Shown here: positions 53,351-64,000 of the stretch, one piece after another
How the letters are laid out: each line of letters starts with the position of its first letter
Position numbering within the stretch: the first letter of the stretch is position 1
Source: Puccinellia tenuiflora
Lineage: Eukaryota > Streptophyta > Magnoliopsida > Poales > Poaceae
Assembly: GCA_012064385.1 (NCBI GenBank)
Contig: QRDG01000808.1
Span: 186,001 to 250,000 of the forward strand
Length of the DNA: 64,000 nucleotides
Direction: 5' to 3'
Translations under genes and position numbers: made by a program
Notes under the pieces: generated by a model
What the model was told of the DNA's origin: nothing
Databases searched by the model: none
What the model saw: only the letters and a program-made list of their open reading frames with translations

Positions 53351-55363
53351 TCTGCTATTCTGGAACCAGTTCTAAAATAGCTATTCTATAACCACTTCTG
53401 AACTTCCCTCGTAATGTTGATGAACTTCATTTAATGGTAATGTGAACTTACTGACGGAACCGACTGATTCTCCACCTTTACGGGAAAATTTTCTAGTGTG
53501 ATTTTTGATCCGCTTATCAGGAATGATGCATGTGATATATCGTTGGATAGCTATGAAATTACGAAACTTTTTCATTTTCACAGGTTTTCGAAATTAGTTA
53601 CGGTTTTTAAAGAATTTCAAATATACTAACACTATTTTCGCGTCCGTACCGTATTTTGGTCGCCATTTTCAAACCGTTTATCGGATTGATGCAACTGACA
53701 CGCCGTTGAAAAGCTATGAAAAAGCCGCAACTTTGTTATCTCACGCACTTTTTCGAAATTACTTACGGTTTAAGAGCAGTTTTAAATATACATAATTCTG
53801 TTGTTTTAGAATTCTCGTTTTTTCTGAACTTCCCACTTCACAACACTGAACTTCTTTGTAACACGTATGTGAACTTCTTCACGGAGCACCAGATGCACGT
53901 GTTACGTCATGTTTTTGACTTGTTTGATTTTTTTACCTGTTTGATTTTCGTACTCGGACCATTTCTGAACTTCCCTCGTCACGAAAGTAAACTACTACGG
54001 GAGACGTAAGTGAACTTCCTCACGGAGAGAAGAAACCGAACCGATCGAAATAAATAAAGTGAATCGCACGCAAAACTGAATTGCACAACATCGGACTTCT
54101 CGTGATATGGTTGTGAACTTCCTAGTAAAAAAATGTGAACTTTTATTTTCAAATGAAGTGTGAAGAAGTGTTGAACCGAGGCAGTTTGGAACTAAAAAGA
54201 GAACGGAGAACAACACCAGAATCGGAAAGCGTCCCAACAAGATGTGGTCAGAAGCGGCCTCAAACAGCTTCAGGGAACTTAGCACGTCACACCAATTGAA
54301 CTTCTTTGAACAATAAAATCGAACTTCACAGCAACGACCGTGTTTCAATTTTTCTAAATTAGAAACGGTTGACAAACCAACAACATGCCGTTCACATCTG
54401 TACAAGAAGCAGTTCAGTTATAACTTTTGGGGCGGTTACGTACTGAACATACACTAGTTCATAGAGCTACTGAACGGGAGAAGGGGAGCGTCACTGCTAT
54501 GTCCTCAACGGGAAAAGAGGACAGTCGGAAGTGGCTATCCACTGGGAACGGAGGGAGGCCGCGGGAGCAAGTCGAGCACGAGGACGACGGCGCGAGCTCG
54601 GAGCAGAACGCGAACCGCTTCCCCCGTCGGCCTAGCCCACCCCCGGCCAGCCTCTCCTCGCCGGCCTGACCCGCCCCCGGTAGCCTCTCCTCGGTGAAAC
54701 GCCTCGCTGGCTTCCGAGTTCCGACCGGGATCTCGTCCCCAACCATGGAGGAAGCGGGATGTAGGGGAGAGGTCATGGCGTAGCGGCGGGGCCAGAGGTG
54801 GAGGTGCGGGACGCGTAGCGGCGGGCCGGAAGTGGAGGTGCGGGGCGCGTAGCGGCGGGCCAGAAGTGGAGCGTGCGTGGCGGAGGTGGGGCCTCCCGGG
54901 CAGCGCGGGGCGGGAGTCTGGGGCCCTCCCGCGGAGGCACGGCCGAGGTTGCAGCACGCGGAGCTGGCCGCCAGGGCAGAGCTGCGGCAGCTCGCCGGGG
55001 CGGATCTTGCCGGAGAGGATCTCACAGGAGGGCGCGACGGAGATGCGCGTGAGCGCCGGCGGGAGGCGCAGGAGAGAGCGGCGCCGGGGATGATGTGGTG
55101 AGAGGCGGCGCTTAGGGTGGGGGCGGCGTTCCGGGCAGTGGGGCGGGAGGTGGCCGGCGGCGCACAGGGAGGGTGGCGGCGGATGAGCTGGGTCGGGTGC
55201 GAGGTGGGAGATAAGGGAGCCGGTCGTTAGTAGTAGTTTTTTTTTGCGGGACGCGGGTGTAGTGGGTTTTTTCTGATCGGTTCGGGATAAGAAGGTTATT
55301 AGGAGGGGTTCTAGAATAGCTATTCTAGAACCTCTTAAGGGGGGTTGCAGAATAGTCCTGCTC
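53351..55363. mobile_element. 2.0-kb TA-embedded inverted-repeat element with dispersed GAACTT motifs
   Basis: Flanked by TA arrays. The left end has CTGCTATTCTGGAACC then AATAGCTATTCTATAACC. The right end, read inversely, has ACTATTCTGCAACC then AATAGCTATTCTAGAACC. About 12 copies of GAACTT, most as GTGAACTTC or CTGAACTTC, occur at 53,398-54,330, nearly all in plus orientation. This resembles the inverse of the large element's motif. The right half (54,460-55,230) is GC-rich, with a 34-base unit repeated about three times near 54,779-54,870. I see no transposase, so the element is probably non-autonomous. Confidence 0.75.
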
Positions 55364-55489
55364 TATATATATATATTAGAATTTTTGCAAACTTTCAAAT
55401 TTATTTTTCGAATGTTTGAAATAAAGGGCTACATGGAGCCCGGGTGCCAAAACACTGCACTCAAGAACCCCACACTAATCACGATGTGG

Positions 55490-56030
55490 TATTCCCCTCA
55501 AGATCAGGATCTTTGTGTGGATTTCCTTGGAAAAGGGCATTCTAATCAAAGAAGTCCTACTTAATAGAGGTGGAAGATGTGATCGAAATGCCTATTTTGT
55601 GGCAACAAAGAAACGATTGATCATCTTTTCTTTACTTGTCTGCTGGCGAAATACATTTGGGATTGTATTAGTTGTGCTATTGGACCTAACCGTCTATTTG
55701 AGTGTATGGATGGTTGTTTCAACCATTGGATCAAATTCCTTTCGTCAAAGAAAAGGAAAATGGTCACTATTGGGGTAGTTAGTGTCTTATGGAGCATATG
55801 GAAAACAAGAAACATGGCTTGTTTTCACCCTGCTGTTCGTTCTTACACTGCTTGGTTGTTTTTACCCTGCTTTCGTTTGAGCTTCTGGATGACTAGGATG
55901 ATGTTGCATTATGGTTGTAGTCATAACTTGGTTTATCTTAATAGAAATCGGGGGATGCCCGTTTTCTTCAAACAAAAATCACGATGTCGTATCTGGAAAG
56001 AATGTTGTCTCCGAATGAGTTGATGCATAA
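55490..56030 (+). pseudogene. LINE ORF2 C-terminal remnant (zf-RVT region)
   Basis: Translated in shifting plus-strand frames, this gives a CGNKETIDHLFFTCLLAKY-like zinc-finger block of plant LINE reverse transcriptases, then a Trp-rich stretch (VLWSIWKTRNMACF). Frame changes occur near 55,580 and 55,670. No 3' A-tail or target duplication was found. Confidence 0.65.
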
Positions 56031-59000
56031 ATCATTAGTGATGATTTTATATTGTCTGGATATGCAATGCAAGGGCCATTTTGAGCACGAGGATTTTCAT
56101 AGGAATTATGAAGGATTGCAATTTTTAGAAGATTTTCCATGTTAGGGCCTCTTTGATTAAATATTTTCCAGATGAGTTTTGAAGGTTTGTAATATTCGGA
56201 AAATATTTCTGCATGGGTTGTTACATTTGCATGGTTGAGTCCTATAGGAATTTTCTTGCACAACATTTCATCAACACTAAAATCAAAGTGAACCGTCACG
56301 TGAGAAGAGAGAAAAGAGAAACAAGATCCGGCTAGGTTTTCATCCCTTTCACATCGGCGTCGTCGACGGTCCGCCCCGCCTGCAATGGCCTTTCGGTTCT
56401 TGGAGGGGCGGAGGAACCGAGCCTCTCGTCGATGGGAGGGTTCCCGTTTCTTATTTTAGTTAATTTATGTGTCTTCATGGGGTAGTGAGACATCAACGAT
56501 ATCATGGTGTCAAAAAAAGGTCCTCCCTTCCCTACCGACACACTGGCAGTGCGCCTTATGTCGATGGAGGGCACGTTGATTTTTTCATCCATCGCATCTC
56601 CCGGGACCTAGTCGGTTTTCGTGTTCACTAACATGGTTGCAAGTATGTCTCTTCCGATCTACGGTTCTCATTTTTTACGACGGTGGCTGGTCAGGTGTGA
56701 TGGTCCTTTGGGATCTTAGCACGACGACTCCGTGTCTGTCTATTACAACACAACAAGCTTTACTATGACAAGTTTTGCCCGGCTCCTACGAGAGAGGGTG
56801 AGGACGGCGGTGCGTCTTCGGCTCACTCCGGTGCTTGTAGTCATAGCTAAGTGGTCCAAAAACCTATTTGTATTTTTTTTGTTAATTTAAAAAAATTGTA
56901 CTGATGATTATAATTATTAGTAGATCAGTGGACCTTTTTCGCAAGAAAAACATTGCATGACAAATCATCATCCACTCTAAAAGCTCTTCAGAACAATCCT
57001 CTAATTTTCATATAATGAAATGAAAGAAATTTTAATGCAAACACAATCATGTAATGTGTTTGGTAGGTGGGAATTCTATGTCAATCTTATTTTAAAATTG
57101 TGAATCAAAGGGTTCAATTTTTATGATTGAAACTATAAAAAATGTTGGTAAAAATCTAGAAACCACACGTTTTGACATGGTCTTGCAGCGTGTTCTTACC
57201 TGTCGGCTCATGCATCATGCTAAGGAGGTCGGATCATCGTCAATATCGTTTTCCTAATAATTCATTTTAAGTATGTTTTAAGGTCCCTCTTGTAATACCC
57301 CATAGTTATAGGATATGCAAGGGTAGATATTAGGTATGTGCATATTTACATGCATCCATTTGAAAAATATAGGAAAATTTGGCGCTTTTGTGTGAAAGTG
57401 GTATAAGTGATCAACACTCGACTTAAATTGATGGTTTGACAACAAGTCATTTACAAAAGGTCAACAAGTGTCAAGATGAATTTAACCAACTATTTTGGGG
57501 TTATAGTTATTTTCTCAAACACTTTTCATATAATCATTGAGTCAATATACATCTATATATAGATCATCCATAGAGGAATCGAAAATCTATTCTCATCTCA
57601 CTATTGACATTTGAATTCAAATACACATTCAAATTTGATTAAAAGAATCTTTATTATAATGGGAAATTCCCAATCCATTTACGACCAGATTCTTACATTA
57701 GTAATTAAAGGAAATCAACTAGAATTCATAAATGGACTTACTACAATCAGAATATACAAATCTTTACATTTGAGATTACGAAATGAAGAAAATAGAAATA
57801 AAACGACTTAGAGTGTCAAATCGTTGTGACTGCTCCTAGGTGGTTGAATTTTACTTCTCCTAGGTGGTATAATGGTAAGATCAAAGGGTTGAGAGTGTCA
57901 AATCGTTGTGAATGTTCCTAGGTGGTTGAATCTTACTGCTCTGCATCGAACGAGAGACGTGCGATTTTACCTCCTAGAGTAGCGGGTTTGGGATATTCGT
58001 CGCCAAAAAATGCTCTAAACGCGTGATCATACGGTCAAACCAGTGAGATCGTGAGCGATCTCATGTTTGTACTTGTTATAATATCCCTAGTAGAAAGCCG
58101 ACATCAAGTTATATGACAAGTTGCCCACGAGGGACTAATAAGAACAAACCAATTAGATCAGTGGTGACGAGTTTAATTGGCATGCCAATCTCTCATATAG
58201 ATGTCTTACACATGTTATATTAAAAGTTTTTTCTAGATATATATTCAATTATTTAATTTCATAGGTAACTTCTTATTTGAGAATCTAGCTGTAGCATTTG
58301 TATACACCATGTTATAAAAAGGTGTATTTCAGTACGCATATGTAATATTGAATTTTATGTGTACAAAAGTAGTATAATCCATAATATTTTATATTTACGG
58401 TGATTATTATGACACATGTTACTTCAAAAATATTTATAGATCATCACCGTATTATCTACTTATTGTTAAATCCACTGTAACTTGTAAGAAACATTGTGAA
58501 AAAAATGATCATGGCAACTGTTCAATTTACACATCAAAAGTGTCTATATATTTGATTAGTTAACCTTACACTACACACACATATTAAGATATTTGTTAGG
58601 CTATATAATCTGGAATCTCTACCGATATATTTAATAAAAATAGAGAGTATCATCCACACAATAACATACATGTACGCTATATAATTGATAAGCTGTAATA
58701 AGAAATAAGGATGCGCGCCTTTTTTTCATATTTAAGGTGGTTTTGTGTCCTGTTGAGGGAAATATCTTACAAAGCAAAAAAAATTGCGCAAGTTAGATAT
58801 ATTTTTTATAATATATATTCCATCTATATAATAAAAAGGAAAAAATATTATATATCTAACAATGATAACTAAGTAGTGTACAACATATTTGTTAAAATCA
58901 CAATATGATTAAAAATAAGAAAGTCTAAAAGTTTAGTATAATTAAAAAACCATCACCACATAAATCAGCATGGCGGTTGCTTCACCGAACTCCTACGAAC

Positions 59001-59395
59001 CAACATACAACAAAGAATGTGACAATTAATAGCAACTTAACCATGAATGAAGTAAAGTGAACGAACAAATAAACCTGAGCGGTAGCACCACCAGCAAGGG
59101 GTTCATGGCAGCAGCAAAAGCGGAGAAGTTCATGGCAGCAACAACGAGGGGTTCATTCAATAGAGGAGGGGTGTATGGTGAAAGCTGAGGATGAACTGTT
59201 TTTCTATAGAAAAGGAATAATAAGTACTAGGGAGACGATTTGTTTTATAGACGGCAGGGGAGCATTTTTTACCACACCCCCAGCGTTTACCATGGTGCAT
59301 ATTGCTCTGCATGAGACACTCGAGTACACTACCACCACTGGCATGTCGGATGACGTCATCTTTACCTGGATTCCCTCATAATCTGTAGTCGTTGA
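56031..59395. other. Mostly AT-rich non-coding DNA
   Basis: No convincing gene in 3.4 kb. Around 56,130-56,280 a GGGCCTCTTTGATT start resembles an end of a grass MITE. 56,330-56,880 is GC-richer, lacks a long frame and could be a degraded element. At 57,808-57,945 a unit with GAGTGTCAAATCGTTGTGA and TCCTAGGTGGTTGAATTT occurs twice. 58,100-58,960 is strongly AT-rich. GTTCATGGCAGCA is repeated near 59,100-59,160. Confidence 0.4.
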
Positions 59396-59400
59396 CAAGA

Positions 59401-61854
59401 TGAAAGTGCATGGTTGCCCCCATGCATGGTTTTGGTAATTAATGACAATCTCTATGGACTAATATTTGTATTGAGCTATATTTGTAGGTTGTCCATTAGC
59501 TTGCTTGTTCTCCATTTGTTGGAGTCAAGGTTAAGGGAAGAAGAAAAGTTTGTGTTGATCAAGGCTTTGTGCGGGTTGATCATCACTCAAGGCCATGTGA
59601 AGATATGCCGAAGAGTGCGTCTCCCATCTTGGTGTATGGGGGAGCATCATGTGAATCTTCACCGAAGCGCAATCGAGGAAGGTGGTGCGTCTTGAGGAGA
59701 TGAAGATCGTCTTCATCGACCTCAAGTGGTTTAAGCGCAAGGAAAAGGTATGATCTTGATAGGGTTTCTATTTTACCGGTCTCATGTTGTTTAGTGAGAG
59801 ACCGGGTTATATGATAGATAACCGTACTATCAAGAGGGGCTCTCGACCGAATATCGTGATCGTATCGCCGTAGAGAGCACAAACCTTTGCATCCATGCAA
59901 TCATCTTTATTGGTTCTTATTTGTCTCTTATCGTGGTGTGGTCTTGGTGCTTGTCGTGCTTGTCATGACAAGGCCAAGTTCACCGAAAACGGTTTTCATA
60001 TGCGTCTTCTATTGCGGTTTCGGTATTGGAGATTTTGCCGGTTCATCCGTGCGGAAGATTTATCTCTTCCATTTCTTTGCAAAATCTCCATTGCTTGCTT
60101 GCCATTTTCAAAGGTTGCATTTGTCGTCCTCTTTCCAACAAAATTGGTTTTACTTCATTCGGACTTCAATTGCAAAAGTTGCGGCATTTCCGGTTTGCGA
60201 AAAAGAGTTTTTTAACTTTCCCATTTGGTTTTATAATATTTTCTTGGACTATGATGTTTCTATGCATAATCTTGTTGTGCTCGTTGTGACGATTCCAACG
60301 AGTCCAAGATTATTGAAAACGGAGTTCGTGGGTGAAAGTTATTGCATTTCCGATTTGCAAATGGGAGCTTTAACCTTTCCCCATTTATTTTTATAATATA
60401 TTCTTGGACTATGATGTTTCTCTGCATATTCTTGTTGTGCTCGTTGTGACGAGTCCAACGAGTCCAAGATTATCGAAAACGGAGTTCGTGGACGAAAGTT
60501 ATTGCATTTCTATTTCGGAAAGTTTTCTAAACAGTTTTTCAAATAGAAAAGAAAAAAAGAAAAAAAGGGGGCAGCCTGCCCGGCCTGGCCGGGACGAGGC
60601 CGGCTCGTTCGGGTCACCTCCCGGCCCACCCGCATCGGCTGACCGGCCCGGGCCGGGGAGAGGCCGGCTCCCTCAGGCTGCCTCCCGGCCTTCTTGCGCG
60701 CGGCCGGCCCAGGCCGGGAGCCTCTGTTGGTCTGCCGGCCTCGCGCGCCTCGCGGGCCGGCCCAGGCCGAGGCTGCAGGCCGACGTGCCTGCTTCCTTCG
60801 CTGCTTCTCTGTCGCTGGAGATTCCCGGCCGGCCTGGCCGGCGTGCAGGCCGGCCCAGGCCGGGGTCTCGGGGCTGCACTTTTTGGCCCCAACGGCTACT
60901 TTTTTGGGGACACTATAAAAAGGGCTTCTTCCCCAAATTTCCTGTGGAGCTCATTTTCTCTCTCCCTACCATTGTTGCAAATCTTTCGAGCTTGATTCCT
61001 CCTCTTCCCTCCGATGATTCTTGCCCAAATTTAGGGAAACAAGAGAGGAGATCTAGATCCACTACTCCACCAAACAAAATCTCCTCTAAGTGAGGAGAAC
61101 TCGTTGGATCTAGATTTTGGAGTTCTTGGTGTTTCTCCTTCGTTCTTCCTCCTAAATCCCTCCATAGCATTAGTTGCTTTGGTTGGATTTTGGGGAGAAG
61201 GATTTGACCACTTGGTGTGGTCTTGCCTTTTGCATTAGGTGCATCGGGTTGTGCTCCCCACGGTGATTCGTGGGATTGAAGGTTGGGAGCTTGTTACTCT
61301 TGGGTCATTGGATCCTAGACGGTGTTGTGGTGATTCTTGGGAGCCTCCAATTCGGTTGTGGATGCGTGCCCCAAGCTTTGTGGTGTAAAGGCTCCGGATT
61401 CCGCCTCGAAGGATTCCGATAGTGGAAGGTGAACCAAACCTTTGGGTGCGGTTCATCGGAGAATAGGGTGAGGCCTTTGTGGCATCTTGAGTAGGCCTCT
61501 TGTGGCGAGCTCACACCCCTCCAACGAGACGTACTCCCTTAACAAGGAGGAACTCGGGAATAAATCCTCGTCTCCGCGTGACTCGGTTATTTCTATACCC
61601 GAGCTTTTACTTTTGCAATTTACATTGTGATAGCCATCGTGCTTGAAGTTTATATCTAGCTTTCACCTTGTTGCTTGCCTTGTTTAGCATAGGTTGTTGG
61701 TGCACATAGGTGAGCCTAGAAATTAGGTTGTTGGCTTGTTAATTTAAACACATAGTTTTATTCCGCAATTATCAAGCCTTTAATTAGAAAAAGTGTTAAT
61801 CGCCTATTCACCCCCCCCCCTCTAGGCGATATCGGGACATCGTTTGTTCTTTCA
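59401..61854 (+). repeat. Solo LTR (2,454 bp) of a large copia-like element, target duplication CAAGA
   Basis: It begins TGAAAGTGCATGG, ends TTGTTCTTTCA, and CAAGA lies at 59,396-59,400 and 61,855-61,859. There is no interior or second LTR, so it arose by recombination between two LTRs. It has a TATA box (CACTATAAAAAGGG, 60,911), a 160-bp tandem duplication (60,241-60,520), a GGCCGG-rich block (60,580-60,880) and a C-run near 61,810. Size and layout suit the Maximus/SIRE-type copia LTRs of grasses; that family assignment is tentative. Open frames within it are by-products. Confidence 0.92.
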
Positions 61855-61859
61855 CAAGA

Positions 61860-62220
61860 CACTCCATCGCGCGCCACATAATTTTACAACAACCACTCCT
61901 CTCGGATTGAGGATCGAGTAATCTACATTTATACTTACCTGTGTGGCTATCTTCTTTTTATTAATCTCTTATGACGTCATTAGGCAAGGTGGTTGCTTAG
62001 TTATATATTTTGTATTCTCATTTTAGGCGATGTCATATATATCATTTAAACCATTTTAAATGTAGAATTATGTTAGACAAGGTGTTATAGAGATATCTGC
62101 AAAACAGAAGCAGATCGATTCACCCAGTACTTGGGATAACATGTTCCTAGGTCTAGTCAAATCATCCATTTATTTTCACATTCTAGACGCAACCATCCCT
62201 ACCCTGTCCCCACCCACACC
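61860..62220. other. Non-coding flank
   Basis: No gene or repeat recognised. Confidence 0.4.
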
Positions 62221-62676
62221 CCATTTACCGGACGCAGCTTCGGTGACTTCATCTGACCAAGTCACCGTGCAACTTATCCTTTTTATATGTCCTCCATTCT
62301 AGATTCGACGGATAAGATTGACTCAAATTTGAAACTCAAAATTAGAAGTGTTTAGAAAAATTGAAACAATTCATGTAAATCACAAATGTTCCGTTTTGTA
62401 ATATCTGAGATGTTGAGCCTATTTCGATTAATACTTGCGAATAAATAGCATTTTATGTTTTAAAATAAAAGGCTATGTGTTCACAAACCATTGGCCCAAA
62501 CCCGCTGAAAATTTCAGATTACTGGAATTTTTTCAATTTTTCTGAACACTTTTTATTTTGAGTTTCAAATTTAAGACAATGTTATCTGTTGGATGTAAAA
62601 TGAAAGGTGGATGAAGAGGGTAAGTCGTTCGGTGACTTGGTCACATGAAGTCACCGAAGCTGCGTCCCCTTTTACC
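62221..62676. mobile_element. 438-bp Mutator-type MITE
   Basis: The element at 62,230-62,667 has nearly perfect inverted ends, GGACGCAGCTTCGGTGACTT and onward, about 40 bases with one mismatch. The 9-base flanks are CCATTTACC and CCTTTTACC (one mismatch), consistent with a Mutator-type 9-bp duplication. Interior AT-rich, non-coding. Confidence 0.85.
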
Positions 62677-62867
62677 ATAGTACAACATCACGCCACTTGC
62701 CAGCAAAACTTGACACGAGTACTCTACGAGCATCACTCCATTTATTTTCATTATTCAAGACGCGACCTATTGATCTGTACGTGCAGCTAGCGTACAAATG
62801 ATGGTGGTGCTGACCTATACATACTTACATAGCACGCCCAAAACACCGCTATGGAGAGGGTAAAAAG

Positions 62868-63529
62868 TTGCGTGGTGCTGAACATAATTCGAGACAACGG
62901 TCTATAGAATGCAATTGTTGGGGCTCACTGGCGGTGGTTTGGAAGACATGGGGTCCCCCGAAGTGTAAGAATTTTGCTTGGCTAGTCCTCCAAAAGCGTG
63001 TTTGGACGGCGGATAGGCTTGAGAGGAGGGGTTGGCCAAATTGCGGCCTTTGCAAGCTTTGCAACCAAGATCAAGAAACGGCGGCGCATCTCCTCTTCAA
63101 ATGTCGCTTTACCACGTGGATTTGGTCATCCTTGAAGAATTGGCTTGGCCTCCATGATCTAGACCCGAGAGAGTGGCAAGCTTTTGGTACCGTCAATAAA
63201 TGGTGGAGTGAGTCGATTCACAAGAGGGGTGGTGAGAGGAAGGCGGTGGCCTTGCTAGCGATGCTTGTCTTTTGGGAGGTATGGACAAATAGAAATGCCC
63301 GTGTTTTTCGAAACAATTCGACCACGACCACCATTCTCATTGAAATGATCAAGGAGGAGACGAATTTATGGTGCCTTGTCGGGGCCAACGCGTTGTGTAA
63401 TTCTGTGCCGCGAGAGTAGACTTTGATTTGGGTCTTGATCTTGGATCAAGACTAGGGTTGTAACACACTTTAAAACTCTCGCTTATTTAATGAAAATGGC
63501 AAATTGCCTCGTTTAAAAAAAATCGAGAC
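62868..63529 (+). pseudogene. 5'-truncated LINE with zf-RVT domain and A-tail
   Basis: A 183-codon frame (62,868-63,419) encodes the C-terminal zinc-finger region of a plant LINE reverse transcriptase: WGPPKCKNFAWLVLQKRVW, then CGLCKLC, H-L-L-F-KC and a Trp-rich end. A 3' untranslated segment ends in eight As at 63,515. TCGAGAC flanks the copy at 62,889-62,895 and 63,523-63,529, a plausible short target duplication, so the real element starts near 62,896 and the upstream Met lies in flanking DNA. The reverse transcriptase core is missing. Confidence 0.75.
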
Positions 63530-64000
63530 GATAGAAACTTTGATTAGACGTTGCAGAGGGTGATCGGCAGCAGGCCATGATGGCAGTTTATGCTCCTGGT
63601 CGTACGCTGTTGTGCCTAGTACTTGTACTCGGAGTGGATGCATTGCTCTTTCCTCATTTTGGTACGGGGGATTCACTAATCTTGGAACAAAATCGTCTGA
63701 CGATCTCCTTCCATAATCCTGGAGTACATAACACTGCAACCATTAGGTAAACCGAAATGCTCAAATGCATTCTACGCAACAAGTTTGTACATGGTCGACA
63801 GAGGGGCGCATAGCACAGTGCGAGGGACCTCACACTAACCTACCTCTGCATTCCGACGCCCATTTACTTTTAGTACAGTTATCACACAGTAAACGTGGAG
63901 TTAATAAGTTCACGTGCGTCTTGTCGGACTGCTGGCTCATCGTGAGTTCGTGACTATCCAAGGAGAAGGAGGATCTACTATAGCGGAAGGTCCCCGGTTC
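63530..64000. other. Non-coding end of window
   Basis: No gene recognised; short frames on both strands have no familiar motif. Confidence 0.35.

Noticed and set aside
60404..61093. 229-codon frame in the solo LTR
   Set aside because: Crosses the GC-rich block, the TATA box and the leader; no domain.

Overview
The window is nuclear DNA of a grass, most likely a Pooideae/Triticeae-type large genome. The reasons are one intron-containing plant sorbitol dehydrogenase gene standing in about 60 kb of nested transposable elements, grass-type Ty3/gypsy and Ty1/copia elements, MITEs, LINE remnants and TA-rich microsatellites. There is no bacterial operon structure, tRNA, rRNA or CRISPR array. The assignment rests on these features only; no database search was possible.

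Layout. 1-17,397 is a four-layer nest of Ty3/gypsy elements. Element A (minus strand, 5' LTR at 15,885-17,397) was hit in its RNase H by non-autonomous element B (5,208-12,726, plus strand, target duplication AGTAG) and in its integrase by element C (LTR 3,529-4,071, minus). C was in turn hit by element D (1-2,045, minus, running off the left edge). A itself lies against a LINE remnant (17,398-17,777). At 18,389-19,770 there is a Mutator-type element with a 9-bp target duplication. The only clear host gene, sorbitol dehydrogenase, occupies 20,498-22,209 in three exons. A complete but decayed copia element (23,653-29,096, target duplication ATTAG) follows. A Mutator-type MITE (30,216-30,582) and an LTR element (31,655-35,105, target duplication ATAGT) come next; the LTR element's sole gene is an uninterrupted 916-codon frame with no recognisable retroelement enzyme.

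36,735-52,240 is the most interesting part: a 15.5-kb DNA transposon with about 50-bp imperfect terminal inverted repeats, sitting between two long (TA)n arrays. It carries two convergent multi-exon genes. One is a 1,238-aa FAR1/MULE-type transposase with an intact D-D-E triad, SWIM finger and three CCHC knuckles. The other is a 16-exon minus-strand gene with two successive Ulp1/C48-type cysteine peptidase domains, each keeping its His, Asp, Gln and Cys. All non-coding parts of the element, including introns of both genes, are studded with a short motif, AAGGTTCAC, in one orientation. Immediately to the right lie at least two more inverted-repeat elements, also embedded in (TA)n, one with a dispersed GTGAACTT motif resembling the inverse of the first. 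A duplicated terminus next to the only N in the window suggests a duplication or assembly join.

55,364-64,000 holds LINE remnants, low-coding AT-rich DNA, a 2.45-kb solo LTR (59,401-61,854, target duplication CAAGA) and a small Mutator-type MITE (62,230-62,667).

Apart from sorbitol dehydrogenase, which oxidises polyols, the genes serve transposition. The convergent transposase and double-peptidase genes probably belong to one mobile unit. The gypsy, copia and LINE genes are mostly broken and would depend on relatives elsewhere for mobility.
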